The notes beneath the pieces are model-generated. The model was not told where the DNA came from. It saw nothing but the letters and a program-made list of their open reading frames with translations, and did not search any database. 64,000 nucleotides of DNA from Petunia secreta (taxonomy: Eukaryota; Streptophyta; Magnoliopsida; Solanales; Solanaceae): assembly GCA_029990175.1 (NCBI GenBank), contig JARKIP010000470.1:31719-95718 (forward strand). Direction: 5' to 3'. Shown one piece after another: positions 1-12,229 of this stretch. Made by a program: the position numbers and the translations under genes. Each line of letters opens with the position of its first letter. Position 1 is the stretch's first letter.

Positions 1-1834
1 GAGATACTGCTACTGAGTTGTCATAATACTATCAAGGAGAGAATTTCCTAATTGAATAACTTGAAACAACTTGTTCATGTTTTCAAGCTTAATCTGGTTT
101 AAACTTTTGACTTTTCGACCAGCTTTTCTCTCCCTAATGTGCATGTTTAATCCAATTCTCTGTTCAGCTAATGCCTGTATATTTCCTAATGTGAACAACT
201 ACTGTTAGATTAGATGTGCTAGTTGGCGGGCTGGGCAGAACTATGCAGAGAGCCATGTTTGCAAATATGTCATAGAAATGGTGATGTTCGCTACTTTTCC
301 TCTCTTGGGCTTGAGAATGCTCTCTTTTCTCGTATTGTGAAGAGGTGGAGAGGAAGGAGTTTGTACTTGAATAGAAGCTGGGGTTTCCAGTTCCTTTTGT
401 ACTAACTATAAAAAGTGCGAAGTAACAAGCTGGTTTTTACTTTATGGAAGAGCTGGAAATGCTCTTAGACTTTCATGTGCTTTATGCAGTGGTCGGCTTA
501 TTGTGCTGGCTTTGCTGTTGTCATTAGTTATCATGTAATTCGCTCTTGGTTCCATGTAGAAATTACTGTCACGTTCTTTAGACTGTCCACCCCCTTCAGT
601 TTTTTTCCTTGTTGAGGATGACAATGTCGGGTAATGAAAATTTTATGGATTTAGTTGAAATTGAACGTAGATGGTCGGTGTGTTAAGTTTGACTTGCAAA
701 ATATCCTTATTAAAAAAAGTTTGACTTGTAAAATACTTAAAATATCACATACCATGCATTTATTCTTGAAAACACTTAAGAACTAAGGTTGTTTCTGTTT
801 CAATTATTTTTGGAATGAGATGGGTTTAGCTTCATCTAACCCGGTTCTTTTATTTTGTCGAAGCACACTAATTCCATTTGCAAAAGCACTTTTCTCCACA
901 TTTTTAACCAAGAGTAAAGTTATTCACGATTGGTGATTTGTGAAATATTTTTGCTTTTACTGGGATTGCTTCTACTTGTTGGTAAGTTACAAACAATCAT
1001 AGGCTTATGTACTTGCACTTTTATTTATTAGTTCTGGTGGCTGGGAGTCTGGGACCATATGAAGGTGTATTGGTAGAAAATTAGGTAAAAGTTCGATTTC
1101 TATTGTGATATGTATTTGTTATTGCATATGGTTAACAGTTTTGAGTTCTCCCCTGTGTGTGTGTATGTGTAGCTTTTCTGTAGTCAGGTTCCCTAGTGTC
1201 TAGTATGAGTTATCCAATGCTTTTCTCCTCCATGGTTTTTTGTTTTCACTTGGTGATTTCTTCCTTCATAAATTCCATGCCAGAAAAGAAATTGGAACGA
1301 ATTACTACTTTTGATTTGCTCTGGTCTTATCATGCACTACCGTATCATGGAAATACATGGAATATAATTGACTTTTAGTGTGTTGCTGCTTGATTAGTAG
1401 GAATAATTAACAGTCTTTTAATCCTAATAAATAATTGTATTTTTGGTGCTAACAGTACTGTTTTAGTTCTTTTTTAGATCTTTATTTTTCTGTTATTTCT
1501 GTGCGTAAACAGACTTCCTATCAATACCTCCATATAGTTGATTTCTATGCACATTCTTAAAATAAGATAAACATGGTTAGCTTTGTTGAACAAGGTTAGA
1601 GTAAATGTTATTCTATACAAGTCCATCTTTTCTCCTTAGCAATTTTTGTTTCTTCCCATTTTGGGGTTGAACGGCGCTAGTTGGATGAACCAAGATTTCC
1701 GCCACTTGTATGATAACGTCTTGGTGTGAATTGTTGATGGATTGAACAGGCTCTGAGTAATCCTTTTGAATTTGTATTTTTAAATTGTTATGTCACATCA
1801 TCTCCTTCAAGTAAAAGTACTTGCTTTTTGGCAG
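1..1834. other. Non-coding stretch: probable intron or 5' region of the RRM gene
   Basis: No convincing coding exon was found on either strand. The sequence is AT-rich with T-rich tracts, like a plant intron, and ends in an acceptor (TTTTTGGCAG, AG at 1833-1834) leading straight into the first recognisable exon of the RRM gene. I infer a large intron whose upstream exon lies left of the window; short exons hidden here cannot be excluded. Confidence 0.45.
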
Positions 1835-4496
1835 AGGGAAAGCATTCCTCAACCAGCAATTGCTGCTACTCGGAGGTTGCTGCAATTTGCAGTTAGAGAT
1901 GCTGTGGGTACTTCTAGCCCTAGGGCATCCAATCCCACTCTAGAGTCCTCAATTTCACTAAAGCGTATTCGCTCTGTGGTCTCTACATCCGTGGAGGACT
2001 CATCCTTTCAAGAACGCCCTCAGAGGATACGGTCAGTTGCAAGAGCACCAAATGCCATGGCCACCGCTATTAAAGCTGTCGCAGAAGCTGCCAGAGATGT
2101 GGCTAAAGTTAGATCGTCGGCTAATGTGTTTGATAGGCTGGGTCGTGCTACTGACATGCTCGATCCTTCAATCCGAGTACAAGAACCTAGGCAACCTGTT
2201 GCTGAAGATGTACAAGATGGATCTTTTGCTGACGCAAGGGAGGGTTACTCAACTTACCTTCACAAAAGTGATCACAGAGGAAAACATAATGGGAAGTCTA
2301 TGTTGCATGATGATGCTGTGATGGTTTATGATTCAGCATCGGATGATGAAGCTGTTCATGGTATCCATGCTGTGAATATAGGGGCTATTGATGCCTCCAG
2401 AGCTGGTATACCAGTTAAAAACATAGGTGAGAGCCCACTTGTAGTTGCTCATGGCATTGCTGACAGTGCCAATGATATTTTGCACAAGTCACAGAAGGAC
2501 CAGGATCAACTTACATTTGCTCTTGGTGCTCCTCATAACCCAATGAATGTTCCGTTAAATGTGAATACCTGGAAATCACCCCAATATCAGGACGCAAGGC
2601 AGGCATCGGAGATGGAAAATCAGAGATCTACACAGAGCAGTGAAGGCTTGGCCAACAAACATGACATGCTGTTGGCAAAAGAAAGCACTAATCCTATAGC
2701 AGTTACCAATGGAAATGTAAGTATCTGTAGTTCGTTATGAACTCATCATGGTTGAGTCTTTGTGGTCTTTAGAGAATAATCAATATGTTCTTTGTTAGGT
2801 GAAACCATATGCAGACGCACAAAAGGAATCACTAAAGACGGCTTCTATTAATCAGGGTGAGTTTGATTTCCCTCGTTCTGTGTACTTCTACATGTTTTTA
2901 CCCGGTAATACAAGCATATTTAAGTGCATCTACTTTCTTTCTACCCATGGTAGAAGCATATTGAAACTAGTTATAGATGTAATAAGATAAAAATGTTAAG
3001 GTAATATTAGTACTGTCTAGGCTTTATTGCTTTCACTATGCTTTACGTGTTGATACTAACTTATCTGTGAGTTATACTGTCAATTGCTCTGATCATTGCT
3101 TTAGTGTAATGTTTAATATTCCCATTCTGCAATTCTGTTGTGCCATCTTTTTTTCTTTATCTTATATGTAGGTCATTTTCTGGTGTGTCAGGTTCGTATG
3201 CTACTGGTCCACCTACTGAAGATGCTGATTCACGGACCATTTTTGTCAATAATGTAAGTTGCTGTCAACTAACAGTTGGTGTGAATCACTAGATAAATGC
3301 TTCCCCGCTCAACTGCTGATTAGTGCTTATTTTATATCCATTCGTCAGGTTCATTTTGCTGCTACAAAGGATAGTCTTTCTCGTCACTTCAATAAATTCG
3401 GTGAAGTGCTTAAAGTGGTCATCCTGACTGACGCTGCAACAGGGCAACCCAAAGGGTCAGCTTCTGTTTTTTCAACTTGTATAGTTTTTTTTTTCCTGAT
3501 ACTATCGAGTGTTAATGTCTAAACAAACAAAACAGGTCAGCTTATGTAGAGTTCATGAGAAAAGAATCTGCAGAGGATGCTTTATCTCTCGATGGAACAT
3601 CGTTCATGTCGCGCATTCTGAAGGTATGTTTCTGAAAATTAGCACTTCAAGAAGGAAATATGCCATGGCACCCGAGTGTGTGGCCTAGCTGTCAATAAAT
3701 TAGTTGAAAACTTTGGGAGATTAGGGGTTCAAATCCAAGTAGAGGCGGAAAAAAAAAAGCTTAGGTGATTTTTCCCAATCTGCCTTAGTTTGGTGGATTG
3801 GTTATCCGATACCGGTGCTGGTGGAAGGTAGTATGGACTAGCTAAAATATGCTCTTCATCGTGCCGTGTGCATCTATAACTATCTTGTTGCACCACCCCT
3901 ATGAGTGTAGAAATTTGAAGAGTGGGAGAATGTTAAACAAGCCCATGTTCTGGTAGCTTCTTAACTGCTTGCAAATTAGCCCCTGTTTATTTGTGCACTG
4001 AAGTATCAAAATAAACAGTCCCTGAACTTTGTATATGCAAGTTTATATTTGATGAGTTTTTTTTTTTTTTTTTTTTTTTTGTGGGGGGTTGGGGGCAGCG
4101 TCATAGTCATTTCTGCGTTTTAACTTTTGTTGAGCGGCCTCATCCTCATTTAGCAATTATTTTCTTTCTTTAATGCAGGTCGTGAGGAAAAGTGCTGCTA
4201 CTCCTGAAGCAGCATCTGTTACCGTGTGGCCTCGTGTTGCCAGAGGTGGTCCTTTTACCGTTTCTAGGTTCGGTAGGGTTCCTTTTCCTAGAGGCATCCC
4301 CAATTTGTACAGGTCCCGGCTCCCGATCAGGGCGGGTGCTCGAAGTATGCAATGGAAGCGTGATGCTCAGCCCTCATCGACTGAGAACTCCGGTTTTGTA
4401 ACACCCTCAAGTAATGCAGCATCTTCTCCCATTCCTCGGAGTATGACATATGTACGAGCAGAATCAAAGACTAATGGAGATTCTAGTGCGGCTTAG
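1835..4496 (+). CDS. RRM-domain RNA-binding protein (5'-partial, six exons in window)
   Basis: A nuclear-type RNA-binding protein. Exons inferred from GT-AG sites with phases that join: 1835-2716, 2799-2856, 3192-3253, 3349-3455, 3536-3623 and 4179-4496, giving about 504 residues in the window and ending at TAG 4494-4496. The first long exon encodes a low-complexity Ser/Ala-rich region beginning RESIPQPAIAATRRLLQFAV. The RRM is split over exons 3-6: RNP2-like IFVNNV spans the 3253/3349 junction and RNP1-like KGSAYVEF spans the 3455/3536 junction. The tail is Arg/Gly-rich (RGGPFTVSRFGR, FPRG). The layout resembles the plant family of Arabidopsis AT3G12640, which I recall rather than have searched. 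The true start was not found and probably lies upstream of the window. RNA targets cannot be told from sequence. Confidence 0.82.
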
Positions 4497-5636
4497 TTGA
4501 TTAAAGGAGTTTCCTGTGTCCTGGCTCTGAGAATCCAGCTCTTAGTGGAAAGGGTTGAAGTGCAACAGACATACTTGGCACCATACGTGATTGCTTCTCC
4601 TGATGCATCAGTCTATATGAGAGATGCAAGTGCACTTAATTATGAACAGAGTATTACTGGTTTTGCTTTATCTTTATTATTATTATTAGTTTTTGCAAAG
4701 AGTTGGGCGGATAGGGCATTGGGTAACATTGGTGGATTAGGTTTTTGAAGTAGCCAGGTGGCTGAAGGAGCTATTGTCAAGTTCGTGCTTGAATCTGTGA
4801 ATAGAAGGTGGTTGGGTTGTTTATTTGATTAGAGACATTTGATATATTTTTCTTCATAAGGTGAAAAAGAAAAAAGAGTTTAGAAGAGGAAAAAAAAGTG
4901 AAAAAAGGAAAGAGTGCTTTAAGCCTTCAATGCATAGATTTCATTTTTTGGTCTAATAATGTGCTTGATAGTTGATGCTTGTAATCAGTGCGAATGTGTT
5001 TGATAATTTGGCAGCGTTGTCAACAGAACTTCAAAATGAAATGCAGACACCTGAAAGGGACACTTTTATCACTCATTCTGTAATTTGCTCTGGCAACAAT
5101 TATATGCAGCATCTGTATTCTGTATTCTGTATTCTGTATTCAAGGTAATAACTGCTGAATTGGAAGCTTGGGGAGGTTTTGTTCAACCCAAGTTGAAACT
5201 CTATCTGATGCGTTCAGAATAACAAATATAGCTAATGAAAAAGGGAAAAGAGTGAAATACTTACTGGTTTTGTAGCTCTTTTCTGGTCTAACCGTATTCT
5301 CAAAAAAATAAACTCTATCTGGTTTTAACAGTTTTGTAGTTTAACCATATTCTTGGGACGAATTTTGCATTAGTTACATTTCAAAATAGCGTTGTTTTTT
5401 AGTAGTGGATTGCACCATTTCTTTCTGTTACAATTCCTAAATTCATTACCTTATTTTGTTAGTTAAGTATTAAAAGTTAAATAACTGTCTCGACCAATTA
5501 ATTCTCTCCCCATTCGCACTTTTGTGATGATAAAGTATACGCATATAATATCATCTCTTATTCTACATTTAAATGGTATCCATATATTATTCACATTTTA
5601 CTATGTAGTATATATTTATATAATATTCATATGTTA
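4497..5636 (+). other. 3' UTR and downstream spacer of the RRM gene
   Basis: No credible ORF. It contains an A/G-rich stretch near 4860-4920 and a short tandem TATTCTG array at about 5117-5146 (four near-perfect copies), then AT-rich spacer up to the MITE. The 3' end of the transcript probably lies in the first few hundred bases, but no single polyadenylation signal stands out. Confidence 0.4.
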
Positions 5637-5911
5637 CTTCCTCCGGTCCACTTTATATTATTTTTTGATATTTTTTCTTGGGTCCAAAATATTTGATTTT
5701 TTCAAAAATAAAGATATTATTTATTTTGACTTTCCAAAGCTGCTCTTGTTAATAAATTAAAATACATAAAGCTCTCACAATTTTCTATGAGTAAATTTTT
5801 AAAGAGATGAATGTTAATTTAGTAAATGACATTTTTAATTAATGCTAAAAGGTGGATTCCTTGGTCTGTGTGAAAACCGTCAAAAAATCAAATAATATGA
5901 ATAGGAGGGAG
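5637..5911. mobile_element. Stowaway-like MITE (Tc1/mariner), 275 bp
   Basis: Starts CTTCCTCCGGTCCACTTTAT and ends AATATGAATAGGAGGGAG, forming the usual imperfect terminal inverted repeat (CTCCCTCC... reading inward). It is flanked by TA on both sides (5635-5636 and 5912-5913), the expected duplicated target. The interior is AT-rich and non-coding. Confidence 0.8.
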
Positions 5912-5977
5912 TATGTATTTTGTATTCACTATTAATCAAATATATGAGATGGAACATGTATTCACTTGTAAATTATT

Positions 5978-6882
5978 ATTATTATTATTATTTTTGGTTA
6001 AGCAAAATTTTATTTCAACCAAAGTAGTCATTACATAGCAGTAGATACGGACCATCCACTATTCCTATTTAGACTAATACAGACAATACATTAATTGTTC
6101 ATACAATGCAAGAATCAGATGAGAAGTTTCACTAAGGACCCACTGCTAATCCTGTAAGTATTTGTTGCCACTTCTTGAAGTCTCTGCCTCGCATGTGAAT
6201 GTGTATCGCGGTTTCTCTGCAGACCCTCTCCATGTCCTGTTCCTTTCCCTCCATATCACATAGACCAGCATAGCAAACACATCACATATAATCTGTCTCT
6301 TTCCTGATTTCCCTCTTGCTATCTGACTTACCCAGCTTATTTCACTTTGCCAGCCAGCTGTACTTCTTGTTATACCCAGCCACTTCTTCAGTCGCATCTA
6401 TAGTGCATTTATTACAGAGCATTGGAAATATAGGTGTTCAACAGTTTCCATGCCACCCCTACAATATACACATTCCATTGGCACTTGGATACCAAACTTC
6501 ATCAATCTGTCAACAGTAGCTAATCTTTGCTGAATTGCTAGCCACAAGGTGAACTTGAATATAGGGTGAATTGAGTGCTGCATAATCAAGTGTTTCCAAT
6601 GTACGTTTGGAATCTGAGGAAGCATATGCTGGTACATCTTTTTTATAGAAAACTTTCCTGCCTTGTCTTGCATTTGCATTAGCCTCATGCTTAATCCACC
6701 TTGTAGCTGTACGTGTGTCTTGGAGGATTATCTCTCTGGACTCTGGCACCTTCCTTACCACCCAGGATGCATTTCTAGGGATGGTACAATGTTCAACACA
6801 ATCACCTTTTATGTAGTAAGCATGCACCCACTTTATCCAGAGGCAATCCTTTTTGCTTTCTATTGCCCATAATTGTTTGATG
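5978..6882 (-). mobile_element. 5'-truncated LINE (L1-type) fragment
   Basis: On -, two reading-frame blocks (6398-6688, then 6146-6397) encode the zinc-binding C-terminal region of plant LINE reverse transcriptases: FTLWLAIQQRLATVDRLMKF, then CVYCRGGMETVEHLYFQCSV, then VYVIWRERN. The 3' end is a TAA-type tail, seen on + as repeated ATT at 5975-5991. A perfect 16-bp target duplication TCACTTGTAAATTATT flanks it (5962-5977 and 6883-6898), proving insertion by target-primed reverse transcription as an already 5'-truncated copy. The reading frame is broken; no function expected. Confidence 0.88.
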
Positions 6883-6898
6883 TCACTTGTAAATTATT

Positions 6899-7362
6899 CA
6901 AGATGAAGTTTGTATTCGGAAGTAAAAAAATGAAGACATAAGGGAAAAAAAAAAAAAAACATTAGCTCTTACTGGTTATCGTTTCTTTAGGAATTGCACT
7001 AGAGATGGTTATCATTAACCAAATCTCTCCTCCTTAATTGTAGCTAACTGATATGCGGGATTATGTTATTTCCCTTTTATGTTCGCTTACGGGCCGGAAA
7101 ACAATGTGGCTACTTTTTTTAGGGCTAACAATTTTATAGTAACTAACACTAATGGGAGGCTATTTAAAAGATAATGGTAGTATTGAATCTGCTTATCAAT
7201 TAGGAAAAGAAAACACAATATTTTGAACTCTTAACAAACAGAAATTGGATCAATCAATCCAGCACTACTTAGAGTTGATATAATTATATAATTTCAGTAG
7301 CATCTCATCATACTTGAGTGAAATCAGATCCCAAAAAAGCAAAATGTTGCAGTCTCTTATTC
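6899..7362. other. Intergenic spacer
   Basis: AT-rich sequence with an A-run near 6942-6959. Nothing coding was recognised. It probably includes the 3' UTR of the - strand gene that ends at 7363. Confidence 0.4.
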
Positions 7363-8202
7363 CTATTTAAAGATAATGACGCATAAGATGAGGATGACTA
7401 GAGCTAGAGCATCCATACCAAAATAAAATAGCATAAGATTATCTTTGTTATCACAGGACGTCTTCACTTGTTTAAGGAGTTGAAGAAAAAGAGTCTGAAT
7501 CTGCTCACTATTATTATTATTGTTAGCTTCTTCTTCTTCTTCCAGCATTTTCACTAATGATTTGACCTTATCCACTGACTCTATTTCATTTAGCATGGCA
7601 AACAAAAGCAACATAGCCTTCATACCAAAGAGCAATGGCCTTACAGCTTCTGATCTGGATATCCAACTTATAATATAAGGATGAAATAGGAGAAAAGCAG
7701 TGTAGTGACCCTTCATACTATTCATAGACCTCAACACTATCTCACTTAATTTACGAAACTTGTCGGCTGTAATTTCATTCAACTCCTTTGGTACTTGTTC
7801 AAAAAACTCTTCATGTATCCATGGGAATTCTTTTCTGTCCCCGCGTATTTCATCAAGAATATTTTTATACTCTGATGATAATTCATCCTACTTGGTTGTT
7901 ACCACAACAAGATTATTATTAATCTTCTCTTTATCTTGTTCTTCTGATGAAGTTGAAAAGTTTCTAACTTTATCACACGATGCCCATGTCATGTTTTTGA
8001 TAGAATAGTTAAATAGGGTATTAGTTGATTTGCAATAATCTCCATTGAAGATTAATATCGAAGAGAAGGAATTTTTTGAGTTAAAAGAGTGGTCATCTAT
8101 AGGATGGTTATTGAGGTACGAGAGTGGAGAAGTAGCAGAATAAAGAGAGATTTTTTTAGAAAACTTGGATGAAAGTCTACGAGCTACAATTAAGGAAGCC
8201 AT
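7363..8202 (-). pseudogene. Diverged relative of the 11447-12229 mitochondrial membrane protein, interrupted by one TAG
   Basis: Read on -, ATG at 8202 opens 104 codons, then TAG (7890-7888), then 174 more codons in the same frame to the stop at 7363. The first part matches the 11447-12229 protein in layout: MASLIVARRLSSKFSKK against MASSITRRLTTKLLK, SPLSYL in both, a KNSFSS/KSNFSS block, and VRNFSTS against LRYFSTS, an R-x-F-S type presequence cleavage motif. The second part is helical, has an acidic Glu/Asn-rich stretch, and ends in a C-terminal hydrophobic segment (MDALALVILILCVIIFK). Total potential length, 278 residues, is close to the 260 of its relative. A single stop with otherwise open frame suggests a recent pseudogene, a truncated 104-residue product, or an unseen splice or sequence error. 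Function unknown. Confidence 0.6.
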
Positions 8203-10604
8203 TGCTATAGTGAATACAAAAAGATTTTTAAGTTTTATGATAGCAATAGGAAATAAAGCCGCAGTCACTTTCTCACATAAATAGGAACTCCATTTCTTGT
8301 TAACCAAGATACTAATTTCGTATTCTTAATAAAAAGGGAAAAAAATATTTCTAGTACTATTTCTTATCCACCAAGATACTACTATTTACCGGTTAACAAA
8401 TAAAAGGAAACTTTCCAATTCTTGGATTATATTGGATCGAATTGTATTTCTGTGTGTCGTCTTTGTACATAGTGTGGTTATTTGTATAAATTTCCTATGT
8501 ACTAGTAAAAATAGGTGGCCCTATACAAATTCTCTATTCCTAACAAACTATGTACTAATGACAAAATATTCACTAAGTGATAATTATAAAAATAGAGAAT
8601 GGTGTACATGATTTTGTGTAATGTATCCAGCTGTGTCAATCACTCTGAACGGCTAGCACACTAAATTTACTGAGTAGATAGAAATTAAATTTACAAGCAA
8701 CAATGTAAGTATCTCTAATTTTTGGATATGACTTAAAATCTCCTGATGAATTTAAAGCTAAGAATTGCAAATCAAAGTGATAGATGTAGCTTGCTTATTA
8801 AAGACTATAGTTTGTTGTGTACGTATCATTTTTTAGCTCACAGTACTATCGATTAACTAAAATTAAGGAGTTGAAATCGCATAAAACATTTTACTTCCCC
8901 CCCCCCCCCCCCCCCCCCCAAAACTTCTACCAAATAAAAAAGGAAAGAATTTGAAATATTCACAGTGTACTAGTACAACCAAAGGTCTTACAAACGACTA
9001 GATAATATAAACTGTCACTTTGAAAGTTCTAAATCATGTATAAATTATTTCCTGTAGGCAGATAATCTGTTTTCTATTATGGCACTATTTAATTCTTATG
9101 TTGTTGTTGTATTACTTTGGCCAACAAGGAATATGATGAAAGTCCAATGGTTTAGGACCTAGGAAGTTTTTGTTCAATTAGAATTAAAGATGTACTTCGC
9201 TAATCAAGATGACAAATACTAACTTAGTGTGTGTATTAAGAGTCTCTATTCGATTCCATGACTAAGCAACACAGTTGGCCTTTTGCACTCTTTAATACTA
9301 TATCTTTGAAGAACTCTGTTGCACATAGGTAATTAAAGGACAACTCTTTTTAGGATTATAAAATAGAATAAATACTTTCACGAAAGTTTACAGTAAATCG
9401 AGAACGACTTCTGCTTCCCAAGATGACTTGTGAGAAAGCTGATATTCAGAAAACATAAGATGAGGAATGTATAGTTAGAAAACAACTGATACCATTACCA
9501 ACCAAGACAAAGATGATGAAAATAGTTTCATAACTGCAATTGTATTGCCCAAACAGAAACAGCCATCTACCCTTGTTGAGGTTTAAGTAATTAAGTGCTG
9601 CATTGAACAACAAAATACAATAAGAGAAATCAGTTCAATTGATATGGTACCAAGATAGAATGCTCCATTGTAGGACTGCATAAGCTATTCCAACACCAAA
9701 TAAATGAGGCTCCAAAATCTGAAAGCCGGAGGGAACCTTAATGTTGCCACTGAGGTATGCAAACGCGCATCCTAGTTCATCATCATCTCATTCTTTAGGG
9801 GGATGTTTCTTATTTTATGCTGCAATTGTTTGATTCTCGAAGTAGGTAGTTCAAGTCGCCCCTTCTCTTCAAATGGTTGAGGCGCGAGAAGGGGACACTT
9901 TGGAATTTCACAAGGTACATTATTCAGCTAAACTGCCAAACTGTCATCTGAATGACAATGCTGAACGTGTAAGCAGTACAGACTATCAGTAGGCATTCAT
10001 AGACATTTTAATCGTATAATAATGAGCTGCACCAGGAGGCACAAACTTGAGGTTTAAACAGGTAAAAATAAAATTTGATTAAAAGACTTAGGTATATGCA
10101 TGTTTAAAACTAGACGAAAGAATCCACTCCCTTGGCTTTGGTGTGCTGATACAAACTGGCAATTCCCATGCCGAAATGGATAACCTTACCATTGTATGAC
10201 TTGGCTTGCAAGATAAAGATTATATGGGTTGCTACAAACCAATGGAAATAGAGAGGGATCCAAGTCTCCAACATATAAATAACAACTAGTCAATTTGTTT
10301 GCAGTTCATGCGGTTGAAATGATCATTGTGTAACTCCGTCAAAATAGCAATATAGTGGTTGGCTTTTGTGAGTCCAGTCTCAACCATGTTTTCCTAGAAA
10401 CCAATATAACAAGCTTACTAGGTGAATGCAAAAGCACATATACTAAAAGATTTTGGTGAGAAAAAAGAGCAGAAGGAAAAGAGTACTTGCTTCAACTTTT
10501 TCCTCCATTTAGAGCCATATGCAGAGTCAGCTCAGCTTTTGGGGTTTTCCCCCTAAATCAACGCCGAGCTTGTTCTTTAAACTAGTTTCTAATTTGGTAC
10601 TCCA
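8203..10604. other. Intergenic region with a 23-base C run
   Basis: No supported gene. The sequence is AT-rich; a homopolymer of 23 C lies at 8897-8919. The part just right of 8202 holds the presumed promoter of the interrupted - strand gene. No terminal repeats or transposon domains were recognised. Confidence 0.4.
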
Positions 10605-10745
10605 TTACTGAATTAAAACTAATTTGCCGCCAATAGCGACCATTCCGACTGGTGGCAGTAACAGGAAGTCCAGCTCAAATGCAACACCAAAAACAGCCGT
10701 CCTTTTTCCATGCTCCATCACATCTTCCACTTGCTTTTTTTCCAT
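10605..10745 (-). CDS. Possible small protein, 46 aa, unrecognised
   Basis: A short ORF on -, ATG at 10745 to TAA at 10607-10605, with an in-frame TGA a few codons upstream. The product has a charged start (MEKKQVEDVMEHGKR) followed by a mostly hydrophobic remainder ending GMVAIGGKLVLIQ, which could make one membrane segment. I do not recognise a family. Lysine/glutamate head plus hydrophobic tail and lack of low complexity make it look more protein-like than neighbouring noise, but it may equally be chance or one exon of a larger gene. Confidence 0.25.
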   Translation of the reverse strand: MEKKQVEDVMEHGKRTAVFGVAFELDFLLLPPVGMVAIGGKLVLIQ

Positions 10746-11446
10746 TTTCCCTACTCAACTCCATTTTACATTTCACAATAGTAAGAATAAGTGATTCATA
10801 CAGTTAATGCTCTTTCCCAAATTGCAACACAGTATAACTAATCCATTCATCTTCTCCTCGCTTCTTCTTTTCACATGTTCTATCACATCACTTTATTCAT
10901 GCTTGCAGTTTTCAAGTTTCAGGGAGTCACCACAAAATTTTACGGATGGAGGTTGCTTTGCACTAAAAGTGTCCAAAAGTAGCCTACTTGGAGGATAATC
11001 TATGCCCAGTGTAAGACAAGAATGATCCAACACCTAAACTTAAGGCTAAAGGACCTTTTGGATTATTTCCACCTCCTTAAACACAGATATCTGCACTCTC
11101 AAAATTAAATGAGCTACTAAAAGATGAAGGTTCAACCAAATGCTGCATTGGATACCATAATCAGATGACCAACGAAAAAAGGCATATGGAATAATGGACA
11201 ACGAATACTAGCACAAGATCAGATAAAATCAGTAAGACATAGCAAAATGAAGCTATCATATAACCTTTCTTTTGATAATCAACATTGAGCTGGTGTAGAG
11301 AAAGCTAAACTTTTCGGATTCAACATGATCATCTATTGCAACTAATTAAATCACTGCCCACGGCAAACTTATCAATCTATGAAAGTAAAAAGTACAAGAA
11401 GGAATACATGTAAACATCAGTTTCGTATTGTTACTAGCTAAGCATA
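10746..11446. other. Intergenic spacer, probably with the 3' UTR of the next gene
   Basis: No supported ORF or transposon signature. AT-rich; the part nearest 11446 should hold the 3' UTR of the - strand gene 11447-12229. Confidence 0.4.
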
Positions 11447-12229
11447 TTAGTTGCTGAACCTAGAAAAAGCAACAAGAACCAATCCAACAGATGCAACAGC
11501 AATACAAGAGTAAGAAACACCCTGAAATCGAACGAACATAACGTTCAATTGCTTAGCAACCTGGAGAGTAAGAGTCATAATCTGAAGTCTACTTTGTTCC
11601 TCCATTTTCCTAAAAAAGTACATTGGCTTCAATGCCCTCCTCAACATAAATGCCAATGAAAATGGCAGCCCAAAAGCCAAGAAACTCTGTATAGAGATCT
11701 CGGGCATAGGCGAACCCCGAGTAATATAAGTAAACCAAGCACCTAAACCAAGCTGAACAAGACCAAGAGCAACAAATGCCTTGCTCAAACCATACATTGA
11801 CTTAAGCATTTTCTCAAGCACCTGACGAGTCTCATTTGCTAGTGGCGAGAGATCGCGGTCAACGGTCGGTCCTTCGATCTCCTGGTGCTTAAATTCAGGG
11901 TTTTTACTTGGATACTCACTTGGGTAATGAGGGTTTCCATTATCAGATGTTGAAAAGTACCTTAAAGAATTGATGGGGTTGGTGTTTTGTGCAAATTTTT
12001 CAAGAAAAGGGGATGATTTGATGGATGATATGAGGAAATTGGAAGGATAAAAGGAAGATCTTGAAGGGTTTTGAATATGGAAATCAGGGGAACTGAAATT
12101 GGATTTGGGGTTCAAGTTTGGTTCAATTTGGTGAGATGTACGATTGGTGAGATATGAGAGAGGGGATAAAGAAGAAAGGGGTGCTTTGAGGAGTTTGGTA
12201 GTGAGTCTACGAGTGATTGAAGAAGCCAT
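11447..12229 (-). CDS. Probable mitochondrial multi-pass membrane protein, 260 aa, family of unknown function
   Basis: A single uninterrupted frame on -, ATG at 12229. The first ~90 residues are rich in Ser, Asn, Lys and Arg with few acidic residues, and reach R90-Y-F-S93, an R-x-F/S cleavage motif typical of plant mitochondrial presequences. The mature part has an acidic linker (about 100-135) and three hydrophobic segments at roughly 151-169, 178-195 and 238-256, with an amphipathic stretch at 205-230 (EEQSRLQIMTLTLQVAKQL). I infer an inner-membrane protein; no catalytic motif is visible and I cannot name a family. A related but interrupted copy in the same orientation lies about 3.2 kb away (7363-8202), suggesting an old tandem duplication. 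No intron is needed. Confidence 0.8.
   Translation of the reverse strand: MASSITRRLTTKLLKAPLSSLSPLSYLTNRTSHQIEPNLNPKSNFSSPDFHIQNPSRSSFYPSNFLISSIKSSPFLEKFAQNTNPINSLRYFSTSDNGNPHYPSEYPSKNPEFKHQEIEGPTVDRDLSPLANETRQVLEKMLKSMYGLSKAFVALGLVQLGLGAWFTYITRGSPMPEISIQSFLAFGLPFSLAFMLRRALKPMYFFRKMEEQSRLQIMTLTLQVAKQLNVMFVRFQGVSYSCIAVASVGLVLVAFSRFSN

Noticed and set aside
442..624. 60-codon frame on - in the first kilobase
   Set aside because: Low-complexity start, no recognisable domain, and sits in what looks like intron DNA.
2037..2321. 94-codon frame on +
   Set aside because: Out of frame with the RRM-gene exon 1835-2716 that covers it; a shadow.
3259..3522. 87-codon frame on + around an RRM exon
   Set aside because: It reads through two introns; the RRM part is in frame but the ends are intron sequence.
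10807..10998. 63-codon frame on +
   Set aside because: Hydrophobic, Ser/Phe-rich without family features; likely the complement of UTR-like DNA.
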